Position numbers and translations under genes: made by a program | Notes under the pieces: model-generated | What the model saw: only the letters and a program-made list of their open reading frames with translations | Told to the model about the DNA's origin: nothing | Database searches by the model: none | Part shown: piece by piece, positions 52,189 to 61,948 of the stretch | Layout: the number at the start of each line of letters is the position of its first letter | Position numbering within the stretch: the first letter of the stretch is position 1 | Source of the DNA: Caloranaerobacter ferrireducens | GTDB taxonomy: Bacteria; Bacillota; Clostridia; Tissierellales; Thermohalobacteraceae | Direction of reading: 5' to 3' | DNA length: 64,000 bases | NCBI RefSeq assembly: GCF_001730685.1 | Contig: NZ_MDJR01000003.1 | Span: 62,001-126,000, forward strand

Positions 52189-52737
52189 ATGTATGGAGTT
52201 ATAGCATGTTTTGATAATCAAACAGAGAAATATTTTAAAAATTTATGGAAATTATTAGTTGAGAATGATATTTCCTATTATTCAGAAGAAGTAGAAGATA
52301 GAAGACCACATATTACTATTGCTGATTACAATAGGTTAGATGAAAAAAAGTTTATTGAAGATATGGACAAGTTCTATCGTTCTAAATCAGGAATTCAAGT
52401 TACTTTAAGTGTTTTAGGAACTTTTTTAAATTCAGGGACATTATTTGTAGCACCTACTTTATCCAAAGAACTGTTAAGCTTTCACAACGCTCATCATGAA
52501 TATTTTAAACAGTATAACGATGAACCAAACTCATTTTACCTTCCTGGTAAATGGATTCCGCATTGTACTATTGCAAATAGATTAAGTCAGGAAAAACTGG
52601 TAGAGGCATTTAATTACTGTTCTCAAAATATAGGTGTTATCAAAGCACAAATAAGTGAAATATCTTTGATAAAAGTGAAATATGAAAACAATAAAAGTGT
52701 TGGGGTTTCTACTATTTTTTCAAAGAAGTTAAGATAG
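52189..52737 (+). CDS. 2H phosphoesterase / 2'-5' RNA ligase-like protein
   Basis: 182 aa. Two HxTx motifs, RRPHITIADY and WIPHCTIANR, make the symmetrical active site of the 2H family, which opens or joins 2',3'-cyclic phosphates or 2'-5' links in RNA or nucleotides. LSVLGTFLNSGTLFVAPTLS lies between them. The ATG follows AAAGGAGGAG. A second, different 2H gene is at 61949-62455. Confidence 0.85.
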   Translation: MYGVIACFDNQTEKYFKNLWKLLVENDISYYSEEVEDRRPHITIADYNRLDEKKFIEDMDKFYRSKSGIQVTLSVLGTFLNSGTLFVAPTLSKELLSFHNAHHEYFKQYNDEPNSFYLPGKWIPHCTIANRLSQEKLVEAFNYCSQNIGVIKAQISEISLIKVKYENNKSVGVSTIFSKKLR

Positions 52738-52822
52738 ATTTTTAAATTGGTTATTAAAAAGGAAGAAATCATTGATTATATATGCCATGCTTTTGAAAGT
52801 AAGTGGTTAGAAGGGAGAGTTT

Positions 52823-53215
52823 ATGATTAGATATTGTACTGATAAAAAAGTAGATTTTGAAAAATTAATAGAATTATTTAAGCAAGTAGGTTGGGATGAT
52901 AAAACACGAGATATTAAGAGATTAAAAGCTATGGTAGATAATTCGCAAATAGTAGTTACAGCATGGAAAGATGAAGAAATGATTGGATTTGCAAGATGTG
53001 TAACGGATTTTGTATTTAATGGACAAATAAATAACGTTGTAGTTGATACAAGATATAGAGGAAAAGGGATTGGTAAAGAATTAATTAAGAAGATATTAGA
53101 TAGTAGTAAACAAGTTACATATATTTTAAGAGGGGACCTAGAAAATGAAGGATTTTATAGGAAATTAGGATTTGAAGAAGCTCAACTTTCTTTTGTTTAC
53201 AAACGGAAAGAATAA
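52823..53215 (+). CDS. GNAT-family acetyltransferase
   Basis: 130 aa. NNVVVDTRYRGKGIGKELI contains the RGKGIG acetyl-CoA loop, and GFYRKLGFEEAQLSFVYKR the end of the fold. FKQVGWDDKTRDIKRL near the start is like the cassette GNAT at 35791, so the two may be paralogs. The ATG follows AAGGGAGAG. Confidence 0.85.
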   Translation: MIRYCTDKKVDFEKLIELFKQVGWDDKTRDIKRLKAMVDNSQIVVTAWKDEEMIGFARCVTDFVFNGQINNVVVDTRYRGKGIGKELIKKILDSSKQVTYILRGDLENEGFYRKLGFEEAQLSFVYKRKE

Positions 53216-53218
53216 ATA

Positions 53219-53320
53219 TCATATGAAGAAGCTATGAATTTATTAAAATGTGATAGTAATTAGACTGCTTTATGGGAATTAGATAAAAGATTAGTTGAAA
53301 ATAAAGAGGAGGAAAGATAA
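53219..53320 (+). pseudogene. C-terminal gene remnant
   Basis: SYEEAMNLLKCDSN, an in-frame TAG, then TALWELDKRLVENKEEER and a stop that overlaps the next start. It reads like the tail of a small soluble protein of unknown family. Confidence 0.4.
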
Positions 53321-53664
53321 TGGAGCATTTTATGAGACTTTTCGAAGAACCTTTTGAATTGATAAGGTCTAAGAAAAAAATTATAGAAATAAGACTAAAT
53401 GATGAGAAACGACAAAAAGTAAAAATTGGTGATATAATTACTTTTTCAAAGTTACCCGATTGTGAGGAAAGATTAAGAGTAAAAGTTCTTGGATTATTAC
53501 ATTATTATACTTTTGAACAGCTATATGAGGATATACCTTTTAGTCATTTTGGATGTGAGGGAAAATCAATGAAATGGATGTTAGAAAAAACTTATGAAAT
53601 TTATACTAAGGAGCAAGAAGAAAAATATGGAGCTCTAGGTATCAGAATAGAAGTGATTGAGTAA
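53320..53664 (+). CDS. ASCH/PUA-like domain protein
   Basis: 114 aa. FELIRSKKKIIEIRLNDEKR, KIGDIITFSKLPDCEERL and EEKYGALGIRIEVI are typical of ASCH-domain proteins. These have a PUA-like RNA-binding fold; some, such as YqfB, hydrolyse N4-acetylcytidine. The ATG follows GGAGGAAAGATA. The exact role is unknown. Confidence 0.8.
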   Translation: MEHFMRLFEEPFELIRSKKKIIEIRLNDEKRQKVKIGDIITFSKLPDCEERLRVKVLGLLHYYTFEQLYEDIPFSHFGCEGKSMKWMLEKTYEIYTKEQEEKYGALGIRIEVIE

Positions 53665-53700
53665 ATTTGTATCTAATCTTGTCCCTATAGTTATATAAAA

Positions 53701-53823
53701 AATATTGAATGGTATTCAGGAATAAACAGAGAAAAATTATTTGATGTTTTGCTTGTTATGCTAGATGAAAACAGTTTAAAAAGACATAGAGACGGGAACA
53801 TACTTGTGGACTTTGTTTACTAG
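53701..53823 (+). pseudogene. Gene fragment of unknown origin
   Basis: A 40-codon open stretch, NIEWYSGINREKLFDVLLVM, then LKRHRDGNILVDFVY and a stop, with no start. The rest of the gap (53824-53998) has an ATAGGTAAT/ATTACCTAT hairpin and a GTTATATGG sequence at 53900 that vaguely resembles an attC core. Confidence 0.4.
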
Positions 53824-53998
53824 CTTGCCTGGTAGGGAAATAGGTAATAACGTTCAATAATATTATATTACCTATACTCGACTGGTAATACAAAGTGTGT
53901 TATATGGCAGATAATGCAATTTTGAATTTAATATGGGAGTTAGGCTAAAGAAAGTTGAATATATTTAAGAAAAGATGCTGTGTTAAGGGGTGTATTTA

Positions 53999-54412
53999 AT
54001 GAACAAGTTTTTAAGTAAAGGTAGATATTTTACTATTACGATATTAATATTTTATATTTTAATATTTATATTACCAACATTACTGGATGATAGGGATTTA
54101 GCTATTAAATTAGTATTTTTAATAGCTATTGGATATATTTCTTTAACAGCATTTATTATTGGTAAGTATAATAAAATTGAATTTTGGAGTGGTTATTATA
54201 AGGGGATGGTAGATGAAGAGAATATAGAGCTATATTGTAAATTATCCAATAAATATACACAACAACTTATGGTACCTTCAATGATATACTATGTTATAAG
54301 TATTATTTTTAATTTTAGTTTTAGAACAGATATTATTATTTTAATTATAGTTATAATAGCTTTTCCTATATGGCTAAAAATGAAGTTAGCACCATATCGC
54401 AATAAGAAATAA
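53999..54412 (+). CDS. Membrane protein, unknown, 137 aa
   Basis: Start at the ATG at 53999 after AAGGGG. Two N-terminal hydrophobic segments (FTITILIFYILIFILPTLL and LVFLIAIGYISLTAFIIG), a soluble loop (KYNKIEFWSGYYKGMVDEEN) and a further two (MVPSMIYYVISIIFNF and IIILIIVIIAFPIWL). It resembles small SdpI/DUF3784-type membrane proteins only in layout. Function unknown. Confidence 0.65.
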   Translation: MNKFLSKGRYFTITILIFYILIFILPTLLDDRDLAIKLVFLIAIGYISLTAFIIGKYNKIEFWSGYYKGMVDEENIELYCKLSNKYTQQLMVPSMIYYVISIIFNFSFRTDIIILIIVIIAFPIWLKMKLAPYRNKK

Positions 54413-54491
54413 TCATGTTAATATTTTATAAATGGGCATTTCAAATGCAATTTATAATTCAAATATAGATTAGAAAGAGGGAGTGGGGAAA

Positions 54492-55784
54492 ATGACAGAT
54501 TCACCAAATATAATAAGTAATAAGCAGAGTAAAAAAGAGTCTATAAATTTTTTATTGTATTCATTAGGGTTATTAGTATCACTTTTCGGAACGAATGTAT
54601 ATACGTTTACTATCGGTTTGTATGTACTTAAAGTAACAGGCTCAGGTTTATCTTTTGCAACCACGTTAGTATTGAGTACAATTCCAGTAGTCTTAATTAA
54701 TCCTTTTGCAGGTGTGTTAGCTGATAAACTAAATAGAAAAATACTTGTAGTATCAATGGATTTAATTAATGGTATTCTTTTTATTGGATTATTTCTATTC
54801 AGCAAATATTATGGATTAAGTCTAGCAATAATTTATATTAGTACATTTATAAATAACTGTTTTACGGCAATTTTCAATGTCAGTATGGACTCAGCAATGC
54901 CCAATATTGTATCAAAGAATAATCTAATGAAGTTAAATTCCATTACGAAGATAATAATTTCTATTACTATGATTTTAGGACCAATGGTTGGTGGTATTTT
55001 CTTTGCATTGATTAATATTAAAACATTTATAGTTATAAATGGACTATCATTTTTACTTTCAGGAATCACAGAATTATTTATTGATTTTCAATATTGTAAG
55101 GAAAATGTTATAGAAGAAAAGAGCGAGAAACTTACATTTTATGAAGAAGTTAAGGAAGGATATAAATATATTTTAGGCAAGTTTGACATAGTTATGATGA
55201 TAGCTATATTTATAATACTTAATTTTGCAATAGGATTTTCTATACAAGTTCCATTACCATTTGTTATTAATGACGTGTTAAAAATAAGCACAAAATACTT
55301 TGGAATTATTCAGAGTATGCTTGCAATAGGATTTATACTTGGGGCTTTAATAATAAACAGGTATGGAGAAAAATGGGTGCACTACAAAGTGATTGCTAAC
55401 ATGTGTATAATGATTGGTATTACTACTGTATTGATGACTATACCAGTATTTCCTGGAGTAAGTTTTAGTAGCGAAATTATTTTAGTTATTTATTACTGCT
55501 TTATTACGATGATATTAGGGGGCTCCATTTCTCTGATAGATATTACTGCAACTACATATTTGCAGATAATTATTGCAGACAATTTCAGAGGTAGAGTTAT
55601 GAGCTTACAGTTTAGTTTAGTTAAAATAATCCTTCCACTTGCACTAATTTTATCAGGATTTGCTATAGATTTTATGCCAATACATGTTGTTTTACTATTT
55701 GGAAGTTTTCTAATATTTATGTCAGTAACTATATGGTATAGAAAATATTTGAGATATATAAATTTAGAGATAATTAATCAGTAA
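54492..55784 (+). CDS. MFS transporter
   Basis: 430 aa with about 12 membrane segments. AGVLADKLNRKILVVSMDLI holds the G-x-L-a-D-r-x-x-R-k motif of major facilitator carriers, and NCFTAIFNVSMDSAMPNIV and NFRGRVMSLQFSLV are like the MFS_3/enterobactin-exporter subgroup. It is probably an exporter of small molecules. I use the ATG at 54492 after GAGGGAGTGGGG. The substrate cannot be inferred. Confidence 0.85.
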   Translation: MTDSPNIISNKQSKKESINFLLYSLGLLVSLFGTNVYTFTIGLYVLKVTGSGLSFATTLVLSTIPVVLINPFAGVLADKLNRKILVVSMDLINGILFIGLFLFSKYYGLSLAIIYISTFINNCFTAIFNVSMDSAMPNIVSKNNLMKLNSITKIIISITMILGPMVGGIFFALINIKTFIVINGLSFLLSGITELFIDFQYCKENVIEEKSEKLTFYEEVKEGYKYILGKFDIVMMIAIFIILNFAIGFSIQVPLPFVINDVLKISTKYFGIIQSMLAIGFILGALIINRYGEKWVHYKVIANMCIMIGITTVLMTIPVFPGVSFSSEIILVIYYCFITMILGGSISLIDITATTYLQIIIADNFRGRVMSLQFSLVKIILPLALILSGFAIDFMPIHVVLLFGSFLIFMSVTIWYRKYLRYINLEIINQ

Positions 55785-55851
55785 TAGTTATTAGAAAACG
55801 TTAGTTAATGCTGTGTTTGTGATAATAAAGATTATAAAGGCGGGGCATTGA

Positions 55852-56313
55852 ATGGAGAAGGAATTTAATTTATGTTTTTATTCGATTGCTAAGACTATTT
55901 GTTTTGATATTTTTATTATTATATTAGTGATTATTTTTACAGGAACAGAAAATTTAGATAATTTTTTAGAAGTAATAGTTCCTGTTTTATTGATTAGATG
56001 GGTTTTAGGTGTTGGAAATATTTACAAAATAAATATAGATAAAGATAAAATAATATGCCATTCAATTTATGGAAAGAAAATTATAAAATGGTCAGATGTT
56101 AAAAAAGTTGAATTTGATGAAATAAGAATGGGTAAATTTTCAAGTTTGGGATTTATTTTTTCTGTTAACAACAACCGAACGAAAAGGGTCAAAAAAAGAA
56201 GAATTTATATAAAATATCTCAATAAAAAAGTTGAAATAAAAAATACTATTAAAAAAATATGTGCAGTTAAAAAAATTGAATTTAAAGACCTTCTAAATGA
56301 ATCTACAAACTAG
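55852..56313 (+). CDS. Membrane protein with PH-like domain, unknown
   Basis: 153 aa. Two membrane segments (TICFDIFIIILVIIFTG and FLEVIVPVLLIRWVLGVG) are followed by a soluble beta domain (YKINIDKDKIICHSIYGKK, then WSDVKKVEF) with a very basic stretch (NNNRTKRVKKRRIYIKYL). The layout resembles bacterial PH-domain membrane proteins. The ATG follows AAGGCGGGG. Function unknown. Confidence 0.65.
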   Translation: MEKEFNLCFYSIAKTICFDIFIIILVIIFTGTENLDNFLEVIVPVLLIRWVLGVGNIYKINIDKDKIICHSIYGKKIIKWSDVKKVEFDEIRMGKFSSLGFIFSVNNNRTKRVKKRRIYIKYLNKKVEIKNTIKKICAVKKIEFKDLLNESTN

Positions 56314-56386
56314 TTGAGATTGAAATGTATTTAATAGATAACATAGGTTTATTCTTAAGAAATATATTAATTTTAGAGGTGAAGAA

Positions 56387-56956
56387 ATGAAGAAATTCAA
56401 GGCAAAAATGCTTAATAAAAAAGCTTCTAATCCAAAAAACAAACCTGACAAGATTATTGAAGCTATCGGTTTAAAATTTGGGCAGAATATTGCTGATATT
56501 GGAGCAGGGGGAGGTTACTTTTCTCTCAAATTTGCTGAAATAGTAGGAGAGGAAGGGAAAGTTTATGCAGTGGATGTAAATCCAGAATTTATAGAATTTA
56601 TCAAAAATCAAGCTAAAGAAAAGGATTTAAATAATGTTATACCAATTCTTGCGATTGAAGATAGATTAGAAATACCTAAAAATAGTTTGGATTTTATATT
56701 TATGCGCAATGTTACTCATCATATACCTAATCGAGTAAAATATTTTAGAAATTTAAAAGATTTCTTAAAACCAGATGGAAAGGTTATTGTTATAGAATAT
56801 AAAAAAGGAAATTTTTTTACGTTTCATGGAATATTTAGACATGTTGTTCCTAAAGAAGTTATCATACAAGAAATGGAATATGCTGGATACCTATTAGAAA
56901 AGGAATTTGATTTTTTGCCTGAGCAACACTTTACAATTTATTCAAAGCAAGCGTAG
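56387..56956 (+). CDS. Class I SAM-dependent methyltransferase
   Basis: 189 aa. QNIADIGAGGGYFSLKF is the SAM-binding loop, KVYAVDVNPEFIEFIK motif II and SLDFIFMRNVTHHIPNRV the post-II region. The basic N-terminus, KKFKAKMLNKKASNPKNKPD, may contact a negatively charged partner. The substrate is unknown. The ATG follows AGAGGTG. Confidence 0.85.
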   Translation: MKKFKAKMLNKKASNPKNKPDKIIEAIGLKFGQNIADIGAGGGYFSLKFAEIVGEEGKVYAVDVNPEFIEFIKNQAKEKDLNNVIPILAIEDRLEIPKNSLDFIFMRNVTHHIPNRVKYFRNLKDFLKPDGKVIVIEYKKGNFFTFHGIFRHVVPKEVIIQEMEYAGYLLEKEFDFLPEQHFTIYSKQA

Positions 56957-57083
56957 ACGATTTGTGAAGATGAAATTAGAATGGAAGCAAATTTATGTAA
57001 GTAAGTTATAACGTTGACAAATTACGAGACGTTACATGAAAAATGAAATAATTAGATTAAATTTAAAAAGGAAGGTGAAAATC

Positions 57084-57635
57084 TTGCGAGAAAGAAATAT
57101 CGCTACTATTGCTTTAAAAGTAATGGCTATTTATATTTTTATTCAGTCAATTAAATATATTTCATATTTTATTAGTACATCATATTTTCAGTTTGTAAAT
57201 CAAGATGTTGGAAAAAGTTTAATTACAAATATGATAATTGCAAGTTTAGCTCCTGCTATTATTCTTATGATTTTAGGATTGGTTTTATGGGTTAAGGCGA
57301 AAAAGATAGCTGAATATATGGTGATTTGTGAAGATATAGATGATAGAAGTGTAAATGTTGAAGAATTACAGTCAGCAGCATTTTCAGTTGTAGGATTGAT
57401 AATTTTGGTAGATATAGTTAAAGACTTACCCAAATTTATATTTCAAATAATGAAATTTAAAGGTAGTTACATACTATTAAAATCTTCTACTGGATTAGAA
57501 ATAAAAATTTCAATAGTTATAATGGTTATTAGATTTGCTATAGGGTTAATATTATTTTTAAAGTCAAGAGGAATAGTAGGATTGATTAAAGGTCTGAGAA
57601 AAGCAGGTTTAAATAGTATAGAGGAAAAAGAATAA
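57084..57635 (+). CDS. Membrane protein, unknown, 183 aa
   Basis: Start at the TTG at 57084 after AAGGAAGGTG; the in-frame ATG at 57036 has no ribosome site. Four hydrophobic segments include VMAIYIFIQSIKYISYF, IIASLAPAIILMILGLVLW, FSVVGLIILVDIVKDLP and VIMVIRFAIGLILFL. The layout is like small DUF2975-type proteins but the match is weak. Function unknown. Confidence 0.6.
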   Translation: MRERNIATIALKVMAIYIFIQSIKYISYFISTSYFQFVNQDVGKSLITNMIIASLAPAIILMILGLVLWVKAKKIAEYMVICEDIDDRSVNVEELQSAAFSVVGLIILVDIVKDLPKFIFQIMKFKGSYILLKSSTGLEIKISIVIMVIRFAIGLILFLKSRGIVGLIKGLRKAGLNSIEEKE

Positions 57636-57789
57636 GGAGAAGAAACTTCTAAAGATAATTATAATAACACTTTAAATATTGGAGGTAAGATATGCAAAAT
57701 AGTATTTCAATATAGATTTGTGTATATTTAACATAAAATGCATATGGTTCTCGACCCAAAAAAATCATTACAGTTAAAGGGAGGACATT

Positions 57790-58308
57790 ATGAAGAATAT
57801 TATAAATTTTTTACGTAGTTTTGCTTTGTTATTTGTTTTTCTAATTTTTTTCAATACGATTATTTTTGCGATTGATGATTACAAAAGTATTAAATTACCT
57901 AGTGGAGAAATAGTTAAAATATCACGTGAGGAACATAAAACTGGATACAGATATGATATAGTTTTTTCAGACGGAAACACTTATTTTTATGAAGTTTATG
58001 GGAATCTAAGTACTGGAGGAGGTTCACCTAATCTTACCGGTGAACAAATGATTCATGCACAAGAAGCAATTAAGTTATACGAGCAAAAATATGGGTTACC
58101 GAAATCAGAGAAGAATGAATCATCAAGGAATCTTTTAGGTTTATTATTTATTGCTTTAGGTATTATTGGTATATTATCACCTAAAATTAGTTGGTATTTA
58201 AGTATTGGATGGAAACTAAAAGAAGCTGAACCAAGTAAAATTGCATTAGTGATTAATAGGATACTTGGTGTAATTCTATTCGTTGTAGGAATAATAACAC
58301 TCTTTTGA
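57790..58308 (+). CDS. Signal-peptide membrane protein with C-terminal DUF6199-like part
   Basis: 172 aa. It has a signal peptide or anchor (FALLFVFLIFFNTIIFAID), an extracytoplasmic region with YKSIKLPSGEIVKISREEHK, then two C-terminal membrane segments, LLGLLFIALGIIGILSPKIS and INRILGVILFVVGIITLF. These enclose SWYLSIGWKLKEAEPSKIAL, the pattern of DUF6199. The ATG follows GGGAGG. Function unknown. Confidence 0.65.
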   Translation: MKNIINFLRSFALLFVFLIFFNTIIFAIDDYKSIKLPSGEIVKISREEHKTGYRYDIVFSDGNTYFYEVYGNLSTGGGSPNLTGEQMIHAQEAIKLYEQKYGLPKSEKNESSRNLLGLLFIALGIIGILSPKISWYLSIGWKLKEAEPSKIALVINRILGVILFVVGIITLF

Positions 58309-58436
58309 TTTATTATGTTTCTAAAAATATAAAGTAATATAGAATGATTTAGAAGTACATTAATTTAAGAAAAAACGTTATTAAAGAAATAAAAAATGTT
58401 GTATTAGAAAAATTTTAAATTTTAGGAGGCTAACTA

Positions 58437-59591
58437 ATGAAGAAGGAAAAAGTTTCTTTAGTTGAATGTAGAACATATGATTATGAACTTGTTAAGAAAT
58501 CAATAATTAAAAGCTTTGAAAATTTAGGTGGTATTGATAAATACATAAATAAAGGTGAAACAGTATTATTAAAATTAAATCTATTGATGAAGAAAAAACC
58601 AGAAGAAGCAACCACTACTCATCCAGTCTTCACAAAAGTTTTAGCAGAAGTGCTAATAGAATATGGAGCAAATGTTTTAATTGGAGATAGTCCAGGAGGA
58701 CCTTTTAATTCAAGAGCATTAAGAGGTATCTATAAAGCTTGTGGGATAGAAGCTATAGCAAATGAAGTAAATGCTAAACTAAACTATAATACTAATGTTA
58801 TGGAAGTGAAAAATGTTCAAGGCAGGATATTAAAAGGCTTAACAGTGACAGAAATGTTAAAAGATGTAGATAAAGTAATATCAGTTTCAAAATTAAAGAC
58901 TCATGGAATGGCAATGTTTACTGGGGCAGTAAAGAATATGTTTGGAATTATACCTGGAGTTTTAAAAGCAGAATATCATTTAAAAATGCCAAATATAAAG
59001 GATTTTTCTGATGCTTTAGTTGATATTTGTTTATATTCAGATCCGATTTTATCTTTTATGGATGGAATTGTAGGAATGGAAGGGGATGGTCCTTCTGCTG
59101 GTGATCCTAGAGAAGTAGGAGTTATAATTTCATCAACAAGCCCTTATCATTTAGATGTAGTTGCTACTTCGATAATAAATTTAGAGCCAACTAAAGTTCC
59201 AACTATCCAAAGATGTGTTGAAAGAGGTATTTGTAAAGGTAATTTTGATGATATTGAATTAGTTGGAGAAAGGATTGAAAAATTTAGGATAGATGATTTT
59301 AGAATACCAGAAATCAAAAGTGTGAATATGGTAAGTGATAAAACTCCTAAATTCTTAAGAAACTTCATAAATGCTTGGTTAAGACCAAAACCTGTATTTA
59401 TTCATGAAGACTGTGTTAGCTGTGGTGTTTGTGAAGAAAATTGCCCACCACAGGTTATTGCTATGGAAAAAGGTAAGCCTATAGCAAATTTAGACGAGTG
59501 TATTAGATGTTTTTGCTGTCAAGAACTATGTCCTAAAAAAGCAGTAAAAATTCATAGACCTTGGTTATTAGACAAACTTTCAAAGTTGTAG
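58437..59591 (+). CDS. DUF362 domain protein with two 4Fe-4S motifs
   Basis: 384 aa. The N-terminal DUF362 domain has LKLNLLMKKKPEEATTTHP, VLIGDSPGGPFN and VSKLKTHGMAMFTGAVKNMF. The C-terminus carries CVSCGVCEENCPPQVI and CIRCFCCQELCPKKAV, two ferredoxin-type clusters. It is a probable cytoplasmic Fe-S oxidoreductase of unknown reaction. The ATG follows TAGGAGG. It is a family common in anaerobes and is followed by a terminator. Confidence 0.9.
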   Translation: MKKEKVSLVECRTYDYELVKKSIIKSFENLGGIDKYINKGETVLLKLNLLMKKKPEEATTTHPVFTKVLAEVLIEYGANVLIGDSPGGPFNSRALRGIYKACGIEAIANEVNAKLNYNTNVMEVKNVQGRILKGLTVTEMLKDVDKVISVSKLKTHGMAMFTGAVKNMFGIIPGVLKAEYHLKMPNIKDFSDALVDICLYSDPILSFMDGIVGMEGDGPSAGDPREVGVIISSTSPYHLDVVATSIINLEPTKVPTIQRCVERGICKGNFDDIELVGERIEKFRIDDFRIPEIKSVNMVSDKTPKFLRNFINAWLRPKPVFIHEDCVSCGVCEENCPPQVIAMEKGKPIANLDECIRCFCCQELCPKKAVKIHRPWLLDKLSKL

Positions 59592-59683
59592 TATATGGTA
59601 TTTGGATGCTTATAGCTTTAGATACTCATTTACTGTTTTTGGATGAATTAAAAGAGTTTTAAATATAGGTTGGTAAAAGGAAA

Positions 59684-59735
59684 TATTGAGGCATGGAGAA
59701 TATATTTTGAAAGATATTCTCAATGTCTTTTATTT
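59684..59735 (+). terminator. Probable terminator after DUF362; rest of 59592-59969 without a gene
   Basis: GGCATGGAGAATAT pairs imperfectly with ATATTCTCAATGTC, then a T-rich run. The remaining non-coding stretch includes ATTATATACCTTATTAAATT and AAGATTTTGTTC, which recur upstream of the DUF3795 gene at 38013-38105. Confidence 0.55.
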
Positions 59736-59969
59736 TTTTATACTGTTTTTTATAATTCATAGGAAATTATATACCTTATTAAATTGAAGATTTTGTTCAA
59801 AATAACGGAAATTAAAATGAAATCTTGGAGGAATTTTCTATTAAATGAAGAAATTAAAAGGAATATTATTAATTCAAAATAGTTTTAATATTTTAAAACA
59901 TAAAATTTAGTAAATAAAACTTAGTAACAATTATTTCAAACTAAAATTTTTATAGAAAGGAAGTTTGAA

Positions 59970-60599
59970 ATGAATGGTTGGGAAAAAGCATATCAGAAAA
60001 AACATTCTGGAGAAATAAAACCTCATCCAGACCTTGTAAATGCTGAAAAACTCTTTAAAAAAAATAAAGTTAAAAAAGTATTAGATCTCGGATGTGGTGA
60101 TGGACGACATTTGGTTTTTTTATCAAGAAAAGATTATAAGGTATATGGGTTAGATTATTCTAAGACTGCTTTAGAAAGATCAAAAAAATGGCTTACTAAT
60201 TGTGGATTAGAAGCTGAAGAATTAATAGAAGCAGACTTTACAGATTTATCATGGAATGACTGTTTCTTTGATGCAGTAATTTCAACGCAGGTACTAGGTC
60301 ATGGAAGAATAGAGAAAATAAAAAGAGCATTTTATGAGATATATCGCGTATTAAAATCTGGAGGTTATCTATTTATAACTGTACCAAAATATCCTCCTTT
60401 GAAAAATTGGAAAGATGGAAAATATAAAGAAATTGAAAATAAGACATATGTTCCACTTGAAGGTCATGAAGAAGGAATTGTGCATTATTTTTTTGAAGAA
60501 AGAGACCTAAGAGATATTCTTTCAGGATATGATATTTTAGATTTTAAAAAAGATGAAGCAACATATAAACATTATAGTGTGTTAGCAAGAAAAAGATAG
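59970..60599 (+). CDS. Class I SAM-dependent methyltransferase
   Basis: 209 aa. KVLDLGCGDGRHLVFLSRKD is the SAM loop, VYGLDYSKTALERS motif II, DAVISTQVLGHGRIEKI and VLKSGGYLFITVPKYPP the later motifs. It resembles tellurite-resistance/UbiG-type small methyltransferases; the substrate is unknown. The ATG follows GAAAGGAAG. It stands alone. Confidence 0.85.
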   Translation: MNGWEKAYQKKHSGEIKPHPDLVNAEKLFKKNKVKKVLDLGCGDGRHLVFLSRKDYKVYGLDYSKTALERSKKWLTNCGLEAEELIEADFTDLSWNDCFFDAVISTQVLGHGRIEKIKRAFYEIYRVLKSGGYLFITVPKYPPLKNWKDGKYKEIENKTYVPLEGHEEGIVHYFFEERDLRDILSGYDILDFKKDEATYKHYSVLARKR

Positions 60600-60683
60600 A
60601 AACGGTATTTTGTTGTATTTACAGGCTATATTACAAGTCATGGAGCAATAGTCATTAAAGTAAATTAGAGGGGGGTTGTTGTC

Positions 60684-61289
60684 ATGTTAGATAAAGTTAT
60701 CATAAGGGAATACAAAAATTCTGATGAATTAAATTGGTTAGATGTTCATGCAAGTGTAATGGTTGATTCGTATGCATGGTGGATTGTTATTCATAAAAAG
60801 CCGACATATAAAAAAGAAGTAGTAGATTTAGTTGCAGTTATTGAAGATAAAATCATAGGATTTATAACAATAGAAATCAATTCAGACATTATCGATATTG
60901 TAAAAGGTGATTATGGATTTGTATGGGAATTTGGAGTACATAGAAATTATAGAGGAAATGGAATTGGTAAAAGATTGATTAATAAGGCACATGAAATTAT
61001 GAATGATAGATATGGAATAAACAAAAGTATATGGTACTCACAAGATGAAAAAGCTCAAAGATATTATGAAAAGTTAGGAATGAGAGAAATAGAAAGGCAT
61101 TGGCAATTTAGTGTTTATCCTACAGAAGCACAAAAGAAGTTGTTTGAAAAAGATAAATTTAACTGTTGGGCAATGCGAGGTTCATGTAATATTGAAGACT
61201 TCGAAGAAGTAAAACAAAAATTTAGAGTAATTGAGGAGGATGATGCACTAAAACCAAGAATTTGTATAGGATATGAGTATATATTGTAG
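60684..61289 (+). CDS. GNAT-family acetyltransferase
   Basis: 201 aa. FGVHRNYRGNGIGKRLINKA has the RGNGIG acetyl-CoA loop, and AQRYYEKLGMREIERHWQF follows. A 55-residue C-terminal extension (FEEVKQKFRVIEEDDALK) is unusual for a small GNAT. The ATG follows GAGGGGGG. The substrate is unknown. Confidence 0.85.
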   Translation: MLDKVIIREYKNSDELNWLDVHASVMVDSYAWWIVIHKKPTYKKEVVDLVAVIEDKIIGFITIEINSDIIDIVKGDYGFVWEFGVHRNYRGNGIGKRLINKAHEIMNDRYGINKSIWYSQDEKAQRYYEKLGMREIERHWQFSVYPTEAQKKLFEKDKFNCWAMRGSCNIEDFEEVKQKFRVIEEDDALKPRICIGYEYIL

Positions 61290-61355
61290 AAATATTTTCT
61301 GGCTTGCAGTTGAATATGTTTATAAATAGTTGTAAATGAGGGGAGAAGAATTACT

Positions 61356-61850
61356 ATGATATTTGAAACTTCAAATACATATGTATCTTTAATAGAAGAA
61401 GTAGATTTAAATAGAATACTTGAAATATATAATTCAAATAAAGATTTTTTGTTATCACATATGGATAAAGAATCAGTAGATATTGAATGGATTAGAAATG
61501 AATTAGATAATATGAGAAGTATTGGCTTTAATTCTTATAAGATTATTGAAAAAAGGTTTAATAGAACTATAGGTTTTGTCGAGTTTACAGCAAACAAAGA
61601 AAGTTATTTGTCCTTACTAATGATACATAGCGATTTTAAAGGTAATGGATATGGAAAAGAAGTTTTTTATGGATTAGAAAATTACTTGAAAGAAAATTTT
61701 TCTGATTCGATAAGAATTGATGTAGTAACAGATTTTGACTCGAGAGTTTTCAAATTTTGGAGTAAACTAGGTTTTCAAGTGCAAGAAAATATTATATTAA
61801 ATTGGGCAGATAAAGAATTATCAGCTATTGTAATGAAAAAGCATTTGTAA
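61356..61850 (+). CDS. GNAT-family acetyltransferase, RimJ-like
   Basis: 164 aa. SLLMIHSDFKGNGYGKEVFY holds a KGNGYG acetyl-CoA loop, and RVFKFWSKLGFQVQENI closes the fold. The N-terminal IEEVDLNRILEIYNSN resembles ribosomal-protein or small-molecule acetyltransferases. The ATG follows GAGGGGAG. The substrate is unknown. Confidence 0.8.
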   Translation: MIFETSNTYVSLIEEVDLNRILEIYNSNKDFLLSHMDKESVDIEWIRNELDNMRSIGFNSYKIIEKRFNRTIGFVEFTANKESYLSLLMIHSDFKGNGYGKEVFYGLENYLKENFSDSIRIDVVTDFDSRVFKFWSKLGFQVQENIILNWADKELSAIVMKKHL

Positions 61851-61948
61851 ATAATTTCATTTTATTATCTTTTTGGTTGGTAAAATAATAGTAATGAAAA
61901 TAGAGTACTCTATTTAAGGTGAGTTTAGATGAAAGAAAGGAAGAAAAA